Positions 17,080 to 25,263 of a stretch of 64,000 nt of DNA are shown in pieces; position 1 is the first letter of the stretch; each line of letters opens with the position of its first letter. The position numbers were made by a program, and so were the translations under genes. The stretch comes from Chryseolinea sp041747735 (GTDB lineage Bacteria > Bacteroidota > Bacteroidia > Cytophagales > Cyclobacteriaceae): the NCBI GenBank assembly GCA_041747735.1, contig JBGTEP010000113.1, positions 78,956-142,955 on the forward strand, written 5' to 3'. The notes beneath the pieces were generated by a model. That model was not told where the DNA came from and searched no databases. It saw only the letters and a program-made list of their open reading frames with translations.

Positions 17080-19548
17080 TTATCCTCCTAATACCTTCAG
17101 TTCCGTAACCCTGGTTGTGTCGGGTTGATTCGCTTGTTTTATTTTCAGCTTTCTTTTATATAAGATTTCTAAGAAAGTCTCATTAGGGGGAACTGCGGTC
17201 GTATCAGCTTCTATGAGTGAATCACGTTTGAAAACCGTGTATTTTATTTGCTCCCAGAGCTCGTCATTCAGTTCATACAAATCACAATCCAGCTGCTGCT
17301 GAAGTTCACGAGGCAGAGGTTTAAATTTAGCCTTGGAAATTTCCTCGAAGGTATTGTCCTGATTAACCTGCTTTAAAAAGTATGCAACCATGGGTAATGC
17401 AGTACTGGATCCTTGCCCCAATTCGGTGAGTCTGAAACGTATGCGTGGATCATCCGCGCCAACCCATGTCCCGATAACAAGCTTTGGAGTCACAGCCATG
17501 AACCAACCGTCAGCATTTGCTTGTGTAGTTCCTGTTTTACCAGCCACATCGTTGTAGATACCATATCGCCAACGGAGCCTTGATGCTGTTCCTTCCTGAA
17601 CTACAGTCTGCATCATCCGGGTTACGAGTTGTGCCGTTTCGGATGACAATGCCCTTTTTCCTGAAGACTCAGCCTTGAAATCAGAATACACCTTCCCGTT
17701 CAGGTCTTGTATCGATTCGATATAGTATGGATAGCTGGCCACTCCGTCATTGGCGATACATGCGTAAGCTCCTGTCATTTCCATAAGCGAGATTGACGAA
17801 GCTCCTAATGCGATGGATGGAACATCGGGCATTTCACTTGTGATACCCATTTTTCGGGCAAGTTGGATGGTATTGTCTACGCCAGCTTCCTGAATCAACT
17901 TCACTGAAACTGTATTTACTGAGTATGCTAATGCACCTCGCATAGAATATTCGACCTGATAGTCGTTCTGCGAATTTCTCGGCGTCCATTTTACTCCCTC
18001 TTTATCAATATAGGTTTGCCTTCCGGCAGGTATCAACTGACAGGGAGGGATACCCTTCTCAATGGCCATAGCGTAAACGATTGGTTTAAAAGTGGAACCT
18101 ACCTGCCTTTTTGTCGAAGCCTTTACATGGTCGAACTGAAAGAAGTCATGCTCAATGCCACCAACCCACGCCTTTACCTTGCCTGAGCCGGGTTCTGTTG
18201 CAAGAAACCCTGCACTCAAATATTGCAGATGATGAGAAATCGAGTCGATCGGGCTTATGGTTTCACTTTGTTCACCCTGCCACGTAAACAACCGCATGGG
18301 TATGGGCTTGCTCAATTCTTTCAGTATCTGTTCCTCGGGTAAACCTTCCTGACTAAGCTTGCGGTATCGTGAAGAACGCTTAATAGCATCCTGCAACGTT
18401 CCTTCTTTTCCTTTCCACGGCTTTTCATTTCCCCAGTGCTGAAAGAATTGACTTTGTACCTCTGTCATTTGTTGTGTCACCGCCTTTTCTGCATAGGTCT
18501 GAAGTTTTGAATCCAATGTTGTATAGATTTTAAGCCCATCGGTATAAAGATTATAGGCTGAGCCATCAGGTTTTTTATTGTTCTTACACCAGGTTAACAA
18601 CTCTGCTTTCAGGTATTCCCTGAAGTAAGGAGCAAGCCCCTGGTGATGTGAAACCTTGTTGAGCTTGAGTTCAATAGGTTTAACCAGAAGAGAATCTGCC
18701 GCCTCTTTGGAAATGAAGTCGTATTTCATCATCTGGCTAATAACCACATTTCGTCTGTAGAAGGCTCTATCGGGATAAACCCGCGGGTTATAGTATGTTG
18801 TAGCTTTTAACATACCTATCAGGATAGCGGCTTGATCAATGGTCAAGGAATCGGATGTCGTAGAGAAGAACCGTTGTGATGCGGCTTGAATCCCAAAGGT
18901 ATTATCTGCGAAGGGGATAGTATTCAGGTATAACGTGATCAGTTCTTTCTTTGAGTAGATATTTTCTAGCCTGCGCGCTGTGATGACTTCGCGCAGTTTG
19001 TTGACCAGCATAGAAAGTACCCAATAACTTTTTCGTGGATACAGGTTTTTGGAAAGTTGCTGGGTAATTGTGCTTCCTCCCCCGGAGGATTCATCTTGCT
19101 GTAAGATTGACTTCACAAGTACGCGACCCAGGCTTATATAATCTACTCCGTTATGTTGATAGAATCGGATATCCTCCGTTGCAATAAGAGCATCAAATAC
19201 ACCGGGATTGATATACTCGTACTTTACTTCCGTACGATCCTGTGTATAGTATCTGCCGAGCAGAACGCTATCCGCACTGTAAACTTCCGAAGCTACCTGG
19301 TTTTGAATATTTCGAAGTTCTTTATTGCTCGGTGTTTCGATCCAAACGACAAGCAAGAAGATGCCAAGTAAAAATGCAGGAGGCGCGAGTACTTTGGTTG
19401 TTCTTCTTACCCACGGGTGGTTTTTGAAATACTGCCGTATTGCAGTAACCTTTTTCCCTATCCTGGCGAGGATTGGCTTAGCTTTCCGATATCCCAGAAT
19501 ATAAACATAACGAAGATGTCGCTTTGCGCGATGAATTACACTTTGCAT
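17080..19548 (-). CDS. mrcA: Bifunctional penicillin-binding protein 1A (GT51 + transpeptidase)
   Basis: Class A PBP that polymerises lipid II and cross-links peptidoglycan in the periplasm. 822 residues: basic cytoplasmic start, one membrane helix (about 53-70), GT51 glycosyltransferase (about 85-260) with catalytic Glu125 in ATEDIRFYQHNG and GGSTITQQLSKNLY, an interdomain region, then the transpeptidase with SxxK (Ser485 in GSTFKP), SVN (543-545) and KTGTT (671-675). All catalytic motifs are present. The C-terminal 90 residues are charged and probably disordered. It stands alone; the plus-strand gene upstream diverges from it with 218 bp between. Confidence 0.95.
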   Translation of the reverse strand: MQSVIHRAKRHLRYVYILGYRKAKPILARIGKKVTAIRQYFKNHPWVRRTTKVLAPPAFLLGIFLLVVWIETPSNKELRNIQNQVASEVYSADSVLLGRYYTQDRTEVKYEYINPGVFDALIATEDIRFYQHNGVDYISLGRVLVKSILQQDESSGGGSTITQQLSKNLYPRKSYWVLSMLVNKLREVITARRLENIYSKKELITLYLNTIPFADNTFGIQAASQRFFSTTSDSLTIDQAAILIGMLKATTYYNPRVYPDRAFYRRNVVISQMMKYDFISKEAADSLLVKPIELKLNKVSHHQGLAPYFREYLKAELLTWCKNNKKPDGSAYNLYTDGLKIYTTLDSKLQTYAEKAVTQQMTEVQSQFFQHWGNEKPWKGKEGTLQDAIKRSSRYRKLSQEGLPEEQILKELSKPIPMRLFTWQGEQSETISPIDSISHHLQYLSAGFLATEPGSGKVKAWVGGIEHDFFQFDHVKASTKRQVGSTFKPIVYAMAIEKGIPPCQLIPAGRQTYIDKEGVKWTPRNSQNDYQVEYSMRGALAYSVNTVSVKLIQEAGVDNTIQLARKMGITSEMPDVPSIALGASSISLMEMTGAYACIANDGVASYPYYIESIQDLNGKVYSDFKAESSGKRALSSETAQLVTRMMQTVVQEGTASRLRWRYGIYNDVAGKTGTTQANADGWFMAVTPKLVIGTWVGADDPRIRFRLTELGQGSSTALPMVAYFLKQVNQDNTFEEISKAKFKPLPRELQQQLDCDLYELNDELWEQIKYTVFKRDSLIEADTTAVPPNETFLEILYKRKLKIKQANQPDTTRVTELKVLGG

Positions 19549-19678
19549 AACCAGTCCAACACTTACCTGGGTTGGAAGATAGTAAGCCTCTGATTAGGGC
19601 GCAAGGGAATTTCCGTGCCAGGACGTAATAGGCAGTGCATCAAGCAAATTAAGTCGAAAAATTAAGGGTGGTCGGAGC

Positions 19679-19730
19679 ACCAGTATTTTGAAGAAAACCT
19701 GGACAAACCAAAGTGAAAACCAGTATTTTG
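19679..19730. repeat. 12-bp direct repeat with a 40-bp period in a divergent promoter region
   Basis: ACCAGTATTTTG occurs at 19679-19690 and again at 19719-19730, exactly 40 bases apart, in the 218-bp gap between the PBP1A gene and the divergent START-fold gene. The spacing is close to four helical turns, so a paired protein-binding site is possible, but two copies only is weak evidence. Confidence 0.35.
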
Positions 19731-19766
19731 CGTTCAGGTACTTAACGTTTAAGTAAAATTTGATTA

Positions 19767-20414
19767 ATGATTACTCTCTCAACCGCCAATAGTATTGTTG
19801 ATTTAGGAAGGATTAAACAGGATAAAGTAAAAAGCTTCGTGACTGATTATGGCCTGGATAAGGAAAACGGGTTCGATACGATGCGCCCGGTTTGTTTTAA
19901 TCCTTCTGAGAAAGTAACCTACTATGAGCATCACAAAATATTCGTCATCAGGCGAAATATTGAATATGTGTGGAAAGTATACAAAGAGATAAATCCAAAG
20001 GAGGCATGGAACGGCGAAATGGTAAGTTTTGGATTACAATACTCCCGAAGCAAAAAAGCTATTAATTATCTCGATGATCCTTATTCGGGTATGGAAAAGG
20101 GGCAGATACTAATTCTCAATCTTAATATATTCTGGGGGTCATTAAAAATCGCCGTCGCTCACGAGGTGGCAGAAGTAAATGAAGAACAGAAGTTGATCAA
20201 GCTATGCTACATGGAGGGAGGAGCTTCCGAGGGCTCGCAGTGGATTTCGTTGACCGAAACGGAGGATGGATTTACTAAGGTTTCTCACAAGACGCTTTAT
20301 AAGAGCAAATCGAAATTCAGGGATACTGTGTTGTATCCCGGATTACATACCAAGGCAATAACTGAATTTCACTCTAATGTCAAAAAGAAGGCAGAAAGGG
20401 CAAATGGACTATGA
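19767..20414 (+). CDS. Conserved hypothetical protein, START/SRPBCC-fold candidate (DUF1990-like)
   Basis: 215 residues, no signal peptide. The second half (about 110-210: GQILILNLNIFWGSLKIAVA, then HEVAEVNEEQKLIKLCYMEG, then a gap and RDTVLYPGLHTKAITEFH) has the strand pattern and long C-terminal helix of START/SRPBCC hydrophobic-ligand-binding proteins, and resembles DUF1990. The first half (1-90) is less familiar. Function unknown. It converges with the JmjC-type gene, the two stop codons being 1 bp apart. The fold assignment is an inference from pattern; the gene call is strong. Confidence 0.75.
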   Translation: MITLSTANSIVDLGRIKQDKVKSFVTDYGLDKENGFDTMRPVCFNPSEKVTYYEHHKIFVIRRNIEYVWKVYKEINPKEAWNGEMVSFGLQYSRSKKAINYLDDPYSGMEKGQILILNLNIFWGSLKIAVAHEVAEVNEEQKLIKLCYMEGGASEGSQWISLTETEDGFTKVSHKTLYKSKSKFRDTVLYPGLHTKAITEFHSNVKKKAERANGL

Positions 20415-20415
20415 T

Positions 20416-21294
20416 CTACGCTAATCTGCTCATTGCTTTTTCCGCTCGCTCGTGTGCAAGTTTCTTTTTATAGTCAAACCACTTTTCGTCAATCAGTTTG
20501 CGCATTACATTATCGGTGGTTCGCTGAACGGTTACATTCCAAAGTCCGCCTAGCTTCATCGGCAAGCTGTGCGCGATGGTTCTGACAGAGAGCGCAAAAC
20601 CACCATCCAGGTATTCAATGTGATGCCAGTAACCGCTTGGCATAAAGAGTGTATCGCCATGTCCCAGCACAGTACTCATTCCTTTTACATATTTTAATCC
20701 GGGATATGTATCATAGTCAGGGCTATCCACATCCACAGTCGAATGAACATTAAATGGCAATCTGTATAATAAAGTTGATTGATCAGGCGCAAACAGAACT
20801 ACCCTTTTTCGCCCATGAAACTGAGTTAAAAAAACGTTGCTCATGTCAATATCCTGATGCATCCGAACGATTGACTTTGGGGGCCCAAAAAACATGAATG
20901 GAATCTTGATGTATCCTTTCGCAATGTTCGGATAGCCAAAGTCTTTCAATAACTCAGGTTTATATTTGAACACCGGAAATAAGAATAATCGCAAATCAGT
21001 TGGCTCGTGCTCGATTAGATTCAGATAATCATCAAATCGCATTTTTGCATTCGGAACCTGAAGTGTTTTAGAAATGTCTTCTTTTCGGTTTCCAAATAAT
21101 CCAACCTCGATACTACCCATGGTTTTCTTGAAGAAATCCATTGACCATTTTGTGTAGGCTGGATATTGTTTCCATAATCCCCGCAAAACAACAGGTTTTT
21201 GGGGTTTGTAATATTGGGTATAAAACTCTTCTCGCGTGATGGTGGATCCGTCAACAACGGGAACAGGAGTTTGTATATCGATTGCCATATTCAA
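20416..21294 (-). CDS. JmjC/cupin_8-domain Fe(II)- and 2-oxoglutarate-dependent oxygenase, FIH-like
   Basis: 292 residues, cytoplasmic. Metal ligands His146 and Asp148 in VRMHQDIDMSN, and a distal His in MPSGYWHHIEYLDGG (His224/225); this block closely resembles the WWHHIESL block of the human asparaginyl hydroxylase FIH. The N-terminal block KPVVLRGLWKQYPAYTKWS is the usual start of cupin_8/JmjC hydroxylases. The family hydroxylates protein side chains (Asn, Asp, His, Arg) or small molecules; the substrate here is unknown. Start at the ATG at 21294; a second Met two codons on is equally possible. A -7-like element lies 17 bp upstream. Confidence 0.85.
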   Translation of the reverse strand: MNMAIDIQTPVPVVDGSTITREEFYTQYYKPQKPVVLRGLWKQYPAYTKWSMDFFKKTMGSIEVGLFGNRKEDISKTLQVPNAKMRFDDYLNLIEHEPTDLRLFLFPVFKYKPELLKDFGYPNIAKGYIKIPFMFFGPPKSIVRMHQDIDMSNVFLTQFHGRKRVVLFAPDQSTLLYRLPFNVHSTVDVDSPDYDTYPGLKYVKGMSTVLGHGDTLFMPSGYWHHIEYLDGGFALSVRTIAHSLPMKLGGLWNVTVQRTTDNVMRKLIDEKWFDYKKKLAHERAEKAMSRLA

Positions 21295-21310
21295 CTGAAC
21301 TTACAGGACA

Positions 21311-21318
21311 CAAAAGTA
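21311..21318 (-). promoter_or_regulatory. Possible -7 element (TAnnTTTG) for the JmjC-type gene
   Basis: On the minus strand the bases read TACTTTTG, a full match to the Bacteroidota -7 consensus, 16 bp before the start codon. A TTG at the -33 distance is not seen, so this is a partial match. Confidence 0.35.
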
Positions 21319-21391
21319 GTGGGTTTTTATGAAATATTCCTACCTGCATAAATGTCATTTATGACCGTTTTAAGGTGTTTCACGGATTTTG

Positions 21392-22303
21392 CTAGGTCTT
21401 TTTAAAACCAGCATACGCTTTGCAGTAATTTAAAACGATAGAATAGTCCTTCATCACTTGCATTCCTATAGAGGCATAGTTGTGCCACGGCGAATAAATG
21501 ATACCCACTGTGATGAATTTAAGTTCAATTTTATTAAGCAGCAGTTTCTCGACGATCGCTTCGGTGCCCTCAATCGTGCCATTCAGTCCTCGGCCAAGAA
21601 CTCGAGTTTGCGTGCCCGTTGGAAATTTATCCAAATTCGTCGTTTTTAAAAGTAGCCCTAGTGATGACCCTGTGTCAATCATTAGGTCACAAGTTTGACC
21701 ATCGCTTCCGCGAAAAAAAACTGTCGATTGAATAATGGGACGAGAGTCTTCAATCCGGATGGGTATCTTTTGGTATGAAGGTGAGATTTCAGCTGTATGT
21801 GCTGGACGGAAGGTAATGATTCGATGCGTCAGATTCAGTTCTACTTCAAATTTCATAAAGATGTCATAACCGATGATTCCATCGACACTTTGAAATGAGC
21901 CGAAAAGATTTTGATCTGGAATAATAACAATGGGTATGTTCTCACCCCGAACAGCGTCGATGGAAACGTTATTATTTAAAGAAAGGCCGCCACTTACTGA
22001 CTCACCAGAACCCAGGCCGGAGAACTGAACTTTTTGGTCGGGGAGAAGGGCAAAAAGTTTATTAAACTGCTTGCCAAACAAAACAAGGTTGCGGCATCCG
22101 GTATCCAGAATTAGGTTTACGTGAACAGAGTCATTAATGGTAACTGGAATTAAGATCAGATCTCGGATCGTTTTATATCGAAAGGTTGCTTCAGTCAAAG
22201 AATCGGGCAACGAAAAGCCTGATTTCTTATGCGGCGCTGCCGATGCACTGAAGGCGATCAAAAGCATACAAAGGTTAATGATGAGTTTAATGAGGGTGGT
22301 CAT
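21392..22303 (-). CDS. Secreted aspartyl protease-family protein with two DTG motifs
   Basis: 303 residues with a signal peptide (hydrophobic from about 5 to 22, ending SASAAP). Two retropepsin-like lobes: the first with LILDTGCRNLVL (Asp67), the second with LMIDTGSSLGLLL (Asp210), each followed by the hydrophobic-Gly pattern of the fold (IGYDIFM). Bacterial members of this group are periplasmic or surface proteases of mostly unknown substrate. The first motif has Cys where Ser/Thr/Ala is usual (DTGC), which may tune or weaken activity. It is downstream of the subtilase gene on the same strand but a strong terminator lies between them. Confidence 0.82.
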   Translation of the reverse strand: MTTLIKLIINLCMLLIAFSASAAPHKKSGFSLPDSLTEATFRYKTIRDLILIPVTINDSVHVNLILDTGCRNLVLFGKQFNKLFALLPDQKVQFSGLGSGESVSGGLSLNNNVSIDAVRGENIPIVIIPDQNLFGSFQSVDGIIGYDIFMKFEVELNLTHRIITFRPAHTAEISPSYQKIPIRIEDSRPIIQSTVFFRGSDGQTCDLMIDTGSSLGLLLKTTNLDKFPTGTQTRVLGRGLNGTIEGTEAIVEKLLLNKIELKFITVGIIYSPWHNYASIGMQVMKDYSIVLNYCKAYAGFKKT

Positions 22304-22496
22304 GGGGAGGTGCTTTCAGGAAGAAAGCTACCTCACTACGAACTGGGCAAAAACACGTTACTAGGCTGATTTTTGAACTCCAGCAAAATGCCGCTGGCAC
22401 TTAATTCACTGAAAGGTTTCACCAAAAAGCGGTAGCCGTAGCGGTAATTATTTACAGATTCCTTACCACGATTCGCGTGATATTTGAAAATATTGG

Positions 22497-22534
22497 AAAA
22501 AAAATAGTGCAAGTTTTTCTAATACTTGCACTAT
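22497..22534 (-). terminator. Rho-independent terminator after the subtilase gene
   Basis: On the minus strand ATAGTGCAAG pairs perfectly with CTTGCACTAT (22525-22534 with 22504-22513) around an 11-base loop, and eight T residues follow. It lies 30 bp beyond the subtilase stop codon. Confidence 0.85.
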
Positions 22535-22564
22535 CCTGTGTCAGAATCGAACAAATTGTGTTCG

Positions 22565-24256
22565 TTATTTCCGTACCGGCTGTTTCTTTATTGTTTCCGC
22601 GAGTTTTACCGCTTCGTAAGCATTCACTAATCCACCAGTAACACTCAGCTGGCTAAATGGAACACCGTCTGATGAACCTGGTTTAGAGACCTTAAGGCCA
22701 TCAAATTTCCGTGTGGATTGTTTTAGGATATCCTTTACCTGATCGGCAGTCAAATCCGGAAAGTAAGAAAAAAGTAAAGCAGCAACACCTGCAGTCGCTG
22801 GGGATGCCATACTCGTTCCTTGTAAGTCTTCATAACCATCGTTTGGCACGGTAGAGTAAATTTGTACACCAGGGGCAAAAAGGTCTACTGATTTCTTTCC
22901 ATAATTTGAGAACGACCCCACGAAGTTTTCATCGGCTCCCCAGGAAGAAGCTCCGATTTCCAGCCATGTTTTCACTTCTGTACCATTCTTTAAACTCTTG
23001 TTGGGAAAATTCGATTCCTTGTCAAGGTCATCAGCATCGTTTCCGGCCGCATGGATAAGGAGTACCCCTTTCGATTCCGCATATTTCACCGCTTTGTCAA
23101 CTACCTCTTTCTGTGGTGAAAAGGATTTTCCAAAACTCATGTTTATTACCTGCGCACCGTTGTCTACAGCATATAAGATAGCATTGGCAATGTCCTTATC
23201 ACGTTCGTCGCCATTCGGTACAGCGCGTATCGACATGATGCGCACATTGTCAGCAATACCTTTTATGCCAATGTCATTCTTGCGGTTGGCGGCAATAATT
23301 CCCGCTACATGCGTACCATGTCTTGCATCGGGTCCCTCAACATCATTATTTCCGTAACCTTTTTCGTAATAATCGTTGGGATTGTCGCCGACGACAGATC
23401 TTGAATTGAAGTCCAGATTATAACCATACTCTACGGCCGTGGTATAATGGTTAACTCCTTTTTCTAGTTGCTCAAGGTATTCTTTTAACTCGTACAGGAA
23501 TTCAGACACTACGATGTCGCCATCTACATTTTCCAGAACTTTCAAAAGCGTTTCCTTCGCGAACCTCAACGTATCGTTTTGAGTCTGTAAAGTATCTAAA
23601 ACCGATTTGGACACTGACTTTCCACCCATACTTTGAGAAAGAATGCTATCGCAAAAATTCAATGTACCATAGGCGCTTGAATATAGTTCATATTGCTGCT
23701 TGTATTGGTCATACTGAGCTTTATTAGCCTTAAAATCACGGTCATACTTGGCTTTTACCTGTTTCCACAGAGCATACTCGTCTCTGCTCTTTTTGCCTAC
23801 TTTCTTCTCGTCTACGTTTTCGTAAATTGGTTTCAGGCGGGCATACTCGCGGGTTACTTCATACGTATCCTCATTTACATTTCCATCTTTCCCGCCGATA
23901 AAATTCCACCCGTGTATATCGTCTATATATCCGTTATTGTCATCATCAATTCCGTTTCCGGGAATTTCATCTTCATTTATCCAGATTATATCTTTCAGAT
24001 CCTCATGTTCGATATCAATACCGGAATCGATGACGGCTACTATTACGGTTTTAGAGGGTCTTCCCTTTAAAAGGGTGGAATAAGCCTTTTCAACACTTAT
24101 ACCTTGAACTTGATCCGCTTCCGGATCTTTCAGGAACCAGTCATTCGGAATGTTAACTGTATCAGGAAAAAGTGAATTATTATGGCTTGCTAGCGATTGA
24201 GTAGCCAAAAGGCATAAAAAGAAATAAATGAATAATCTTAACGGCTGCTTTATCAT
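22565..24256 (-). CDS. Secreted S8 subtilisin-like serine protease with a large insertion
   Basis: 563 residues with a signal peptide (to about residue 24). The catalytic triad is complete: Asp77 in VAVIDSGIDIEHEDL, His313 in ARHGTHVAGIIAANR, Ser482 in GTSMASPATAG, with oxyanion Asn406 in HAAGN. The Asp-to-His distance is about 236 residues, against 30-40 in ordinary subtilisins; the extra part (about 130-280) is charged, helical and rich in Lys, Tyr and Gln. DDDNNGYIDDIHGWNF just after the Asp is common in Bacteroidota subtilases. There is no propeptide of usual size and no C-terminal secretion domain. Acts outside the cytoplasm. A consensus promoter lies just upstream. Confidence 0.92.
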   Translation of the reverse strand: MIKQPLRLFIYFFLCLLATQSLASHNNSLFPDTVNIPNDWFLKDPEADQVQGISVEKAYSTLLKGRPSKTVIVAVIDSGIDIEHEDLKDIIWINEDEIPGNGIDDDNNGYIDDIHGWNFIGGKDGNVNEDTYEVTREYARLKPIYENVDEKKVGKKSRDEYALWKQVKAKYDRDFKANKAQYDQYKQQYELYSSAYGTLNFCDSILSQSMGGKSVSKSVLDTLQTQNDTLRFAKETLLKVLENVDGDIVVSEFLYELKEYLEQLEKGVNHYTTAVEYGYNLDFNSRSVVGDNPNDYYEKGYGNNDVEGPDARHGTHVAGIIAANRKNDIGIKGIADNVRIMSIRAVPNGDERDKDIANAILYAVDNGAQVINMSFGKSFSPQKEVVDKAVKYAESKGVLLIHAAGNDADDLDKESNFPNKSLKNGTEVKTWLEIGASSWGADENFVGSFSNYGKKSVDLFAPGVQIYSTVPNDGYEDLQGTSMASPATAGVAALLFSYFPDLTADQVKDILKQSTRKFDGLKVSKPGSSDGVPFSQLSVTGGLVNAYEAVKLAETIKKQPVRK

Positions 24257-24270
24257 AAATCATTGGTTAT

Positions 24271-24299
24271 CAAAGATAATAGGGCACAATATAGTTCAA
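24271..24299 (-). promoter_or_regulatory. Bacteroidota-type promoter of the subtilase gene
   Basis: On the minus strand a TTG (24297-24299) and TATCTTTG (24271-24278) are separated by 18 bp, matching TTG-N18-TAnnTTTG. The -7 box ends 14 bp before the ATG, which predicts a leader of only about ten bases. Confidence 0.6.
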
Positions 24300-24450
24300 G
24301 ATGCTTCAATTGCCATCATAAAATTATACCAGCGGATCGGTTAAAAATAAACAAAAGACTTGCCGATCTTACTTCTGTGACGCAAAAGACCAGTCTGTCC
24401 AGCCGAGGCACCTTAGATCCCTCATCTTTGTACCCACAACCACGAGAGTT
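24300..24450. other. Intergenic stretch upstream of the subtilase
   Basis: Nothing further recognised between the subtilase promoter and the small ORF at 24451. A plus-strand frame of 64 codons over 24263-24457 has no coding character and overlaps the promoter. Confidence 0.4.
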
Positions 24451-24576
24451 ATGCTAATAGTTTTTACGACCTTCATTTTATTTTTCGCCTCGCTGATCTG
24501 GTACGCCGACCGGTGTAACAAAGCGGAAAACACGGAACGTTTTCATAGTGATGAAAAAACGATCGCCAAGCAATAA
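24451..24576 (+). CDS. Possible 41-residue single-helix membrane protein
   Basis: An ATG-started frame of 41 codons plus TAA. The product begins MLIVFTTFILFFASLIWYAD, one strong membrane helix with a Trp-Tyr belt, followed by a polar tail (CNKAENTERFHSDEKTIAKQ). That plan is characteristic of small bitopic membrane proteins. No clear ribosome-binding site, as is normal in this phylum; CATCTTTG 22 bp upstream is one base off the -7 consensus. A hairpin that could end its transcript overlaps the stop codon. No family recognised, so the call is tentative. Confidence 0.4.
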   Translation: MLIVFTTFILFFASLIWYADRCNKAENTERFHSDEKTIAKQ

Positions 24577-24604
24577 TATTTTGCCTATTGCTTAGCATCT
24601 TTTA
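24568..24604 (+). terminator. Weak hairpin terminator after the small ORF
   Basis: AAGCAATA (24568-24575) pairs with TATTGCTT (24586-24593) around a 10-base loop, followed a few bases later by CTTTTA. The stem is AT-rich, so strength is doubtful. Confidence 0.4.
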
Positions 24605-24756
24605 TTCCCGTATTTGATTCTTATAATCTATTTGCATCCAGTTCTGGCATTTTACGTTTTCGCGATTGGCCAGAATGGCTTTATGCGTGACTTTTTGGCT
24701 GATAAATCTAAATGGTACAGAGGTTGATCACTCAGGCGTAGAAGGAGAAATAATTT
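24605..24756. other. Upstream region of the Hsp20-like gene
   Basis: No gene seen. TCTATTTG at about 24629 is one base off the -7 consensus. The bases just before the ATG (GAAGGAG, about 7 bp away) form one of the few good Shine-Dalgarno sequences in the window. Confidence 0.4.
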
Positions 24757-25137
24757 ATGGAAAGAAATCATTATTTGGATTTGCTTGCTTCTGTAGATGT
24801 GATGAATACGTTGAACGGGGGAAGAGTTGAGCCCATTGTTCTACTGAGACAACGTAAGAATTTCAGAGAAGTACGCGTCAGAGTACCGGGGATTGATCCC
24901 ACGGTCATTGAGGTTGAAGTAAATAATAATCAGGTAACGATATATTATGTGTCAACGATTCTGTCGGGAGACAAACTCTTGAAGTTTCCCTTCACGGTTT
25001 ATAACAGACAACAGCCTTACTACATTGCCCTTGACAAAATCAATGCGGAAATAGAAAATGATGAATTAATCGTTAACCTTCCCTTTAACCCTTTAGCCAA
25101 CGGGTATCATAAAAAAATCAGGACTCGTAAAGGGTAG
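24757..25137 (+). CDS. Divergent Hsp20/alpha-crystallin-like protein
   Basis: 126 residues. The central part is all beta and reads like an alpha-crystallin domain: VRVRVPGIDPTVIEVEVNNN, QVTIYYVST, then KFPFTVYN...IALDKINAEIENDELIVNLPF, matching the strand order (Pro-Gly turn, E-V-N-N-N hairpin, then I.A...DG.L.V.LP) of Hsp20 proteins. The N-terminal arm is short (about 30 residues) and the C-terminal tail is basic (YHKKIRTRKG) without a clear I-x-I/V motif. If it is an Hsp20 it would be a holdase chaperone. A Shine-Dalgarno sequence GAAGGAG precedes the start. Fold call is inference; gene call is firm. Confidence 0.75.
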   Translation: MERNHYLDLLASVDVMNTLNGGRVEPIVLLRQRKNFREVRVRVPGIDPTVIEVEVNNNQVTIYYVSTILSGDKLLKFPFTVYNRQQPYYIALDKINAEIENDELIVNLPFNPLANGYHKKIRTRKG

Positions 25138-25202
25138 GGTTTTAAAATAGCTTATCGAAGAAACGGTTGGGATAGATCAGTCAATGTAAAATGGCTTCAG
25201 GG

Positions 25203-25251
25203 GTCTCAAAAGGGTTTTTACAAATTATAGACCGGAAAACTCTTTTGAGAC
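25203..25251. terminator. Long imperfect inverted repeat between convergent genes
   Basis: GTCTCAAAAGGGTTTT (25203-25218) and AAAACTCTTTTGAGAC (25236-25251) form a 16-bp stem with a single G-T pair and a 17-base loop. It sits between the ends of the Hsp20-like gene and the HNH gene, so a bidirectional terminator is the simplest reading, but neither side has a clear T tract. Confidence 0.5.
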
Positions 25252-25263
25252 ATCCTATTCCTC

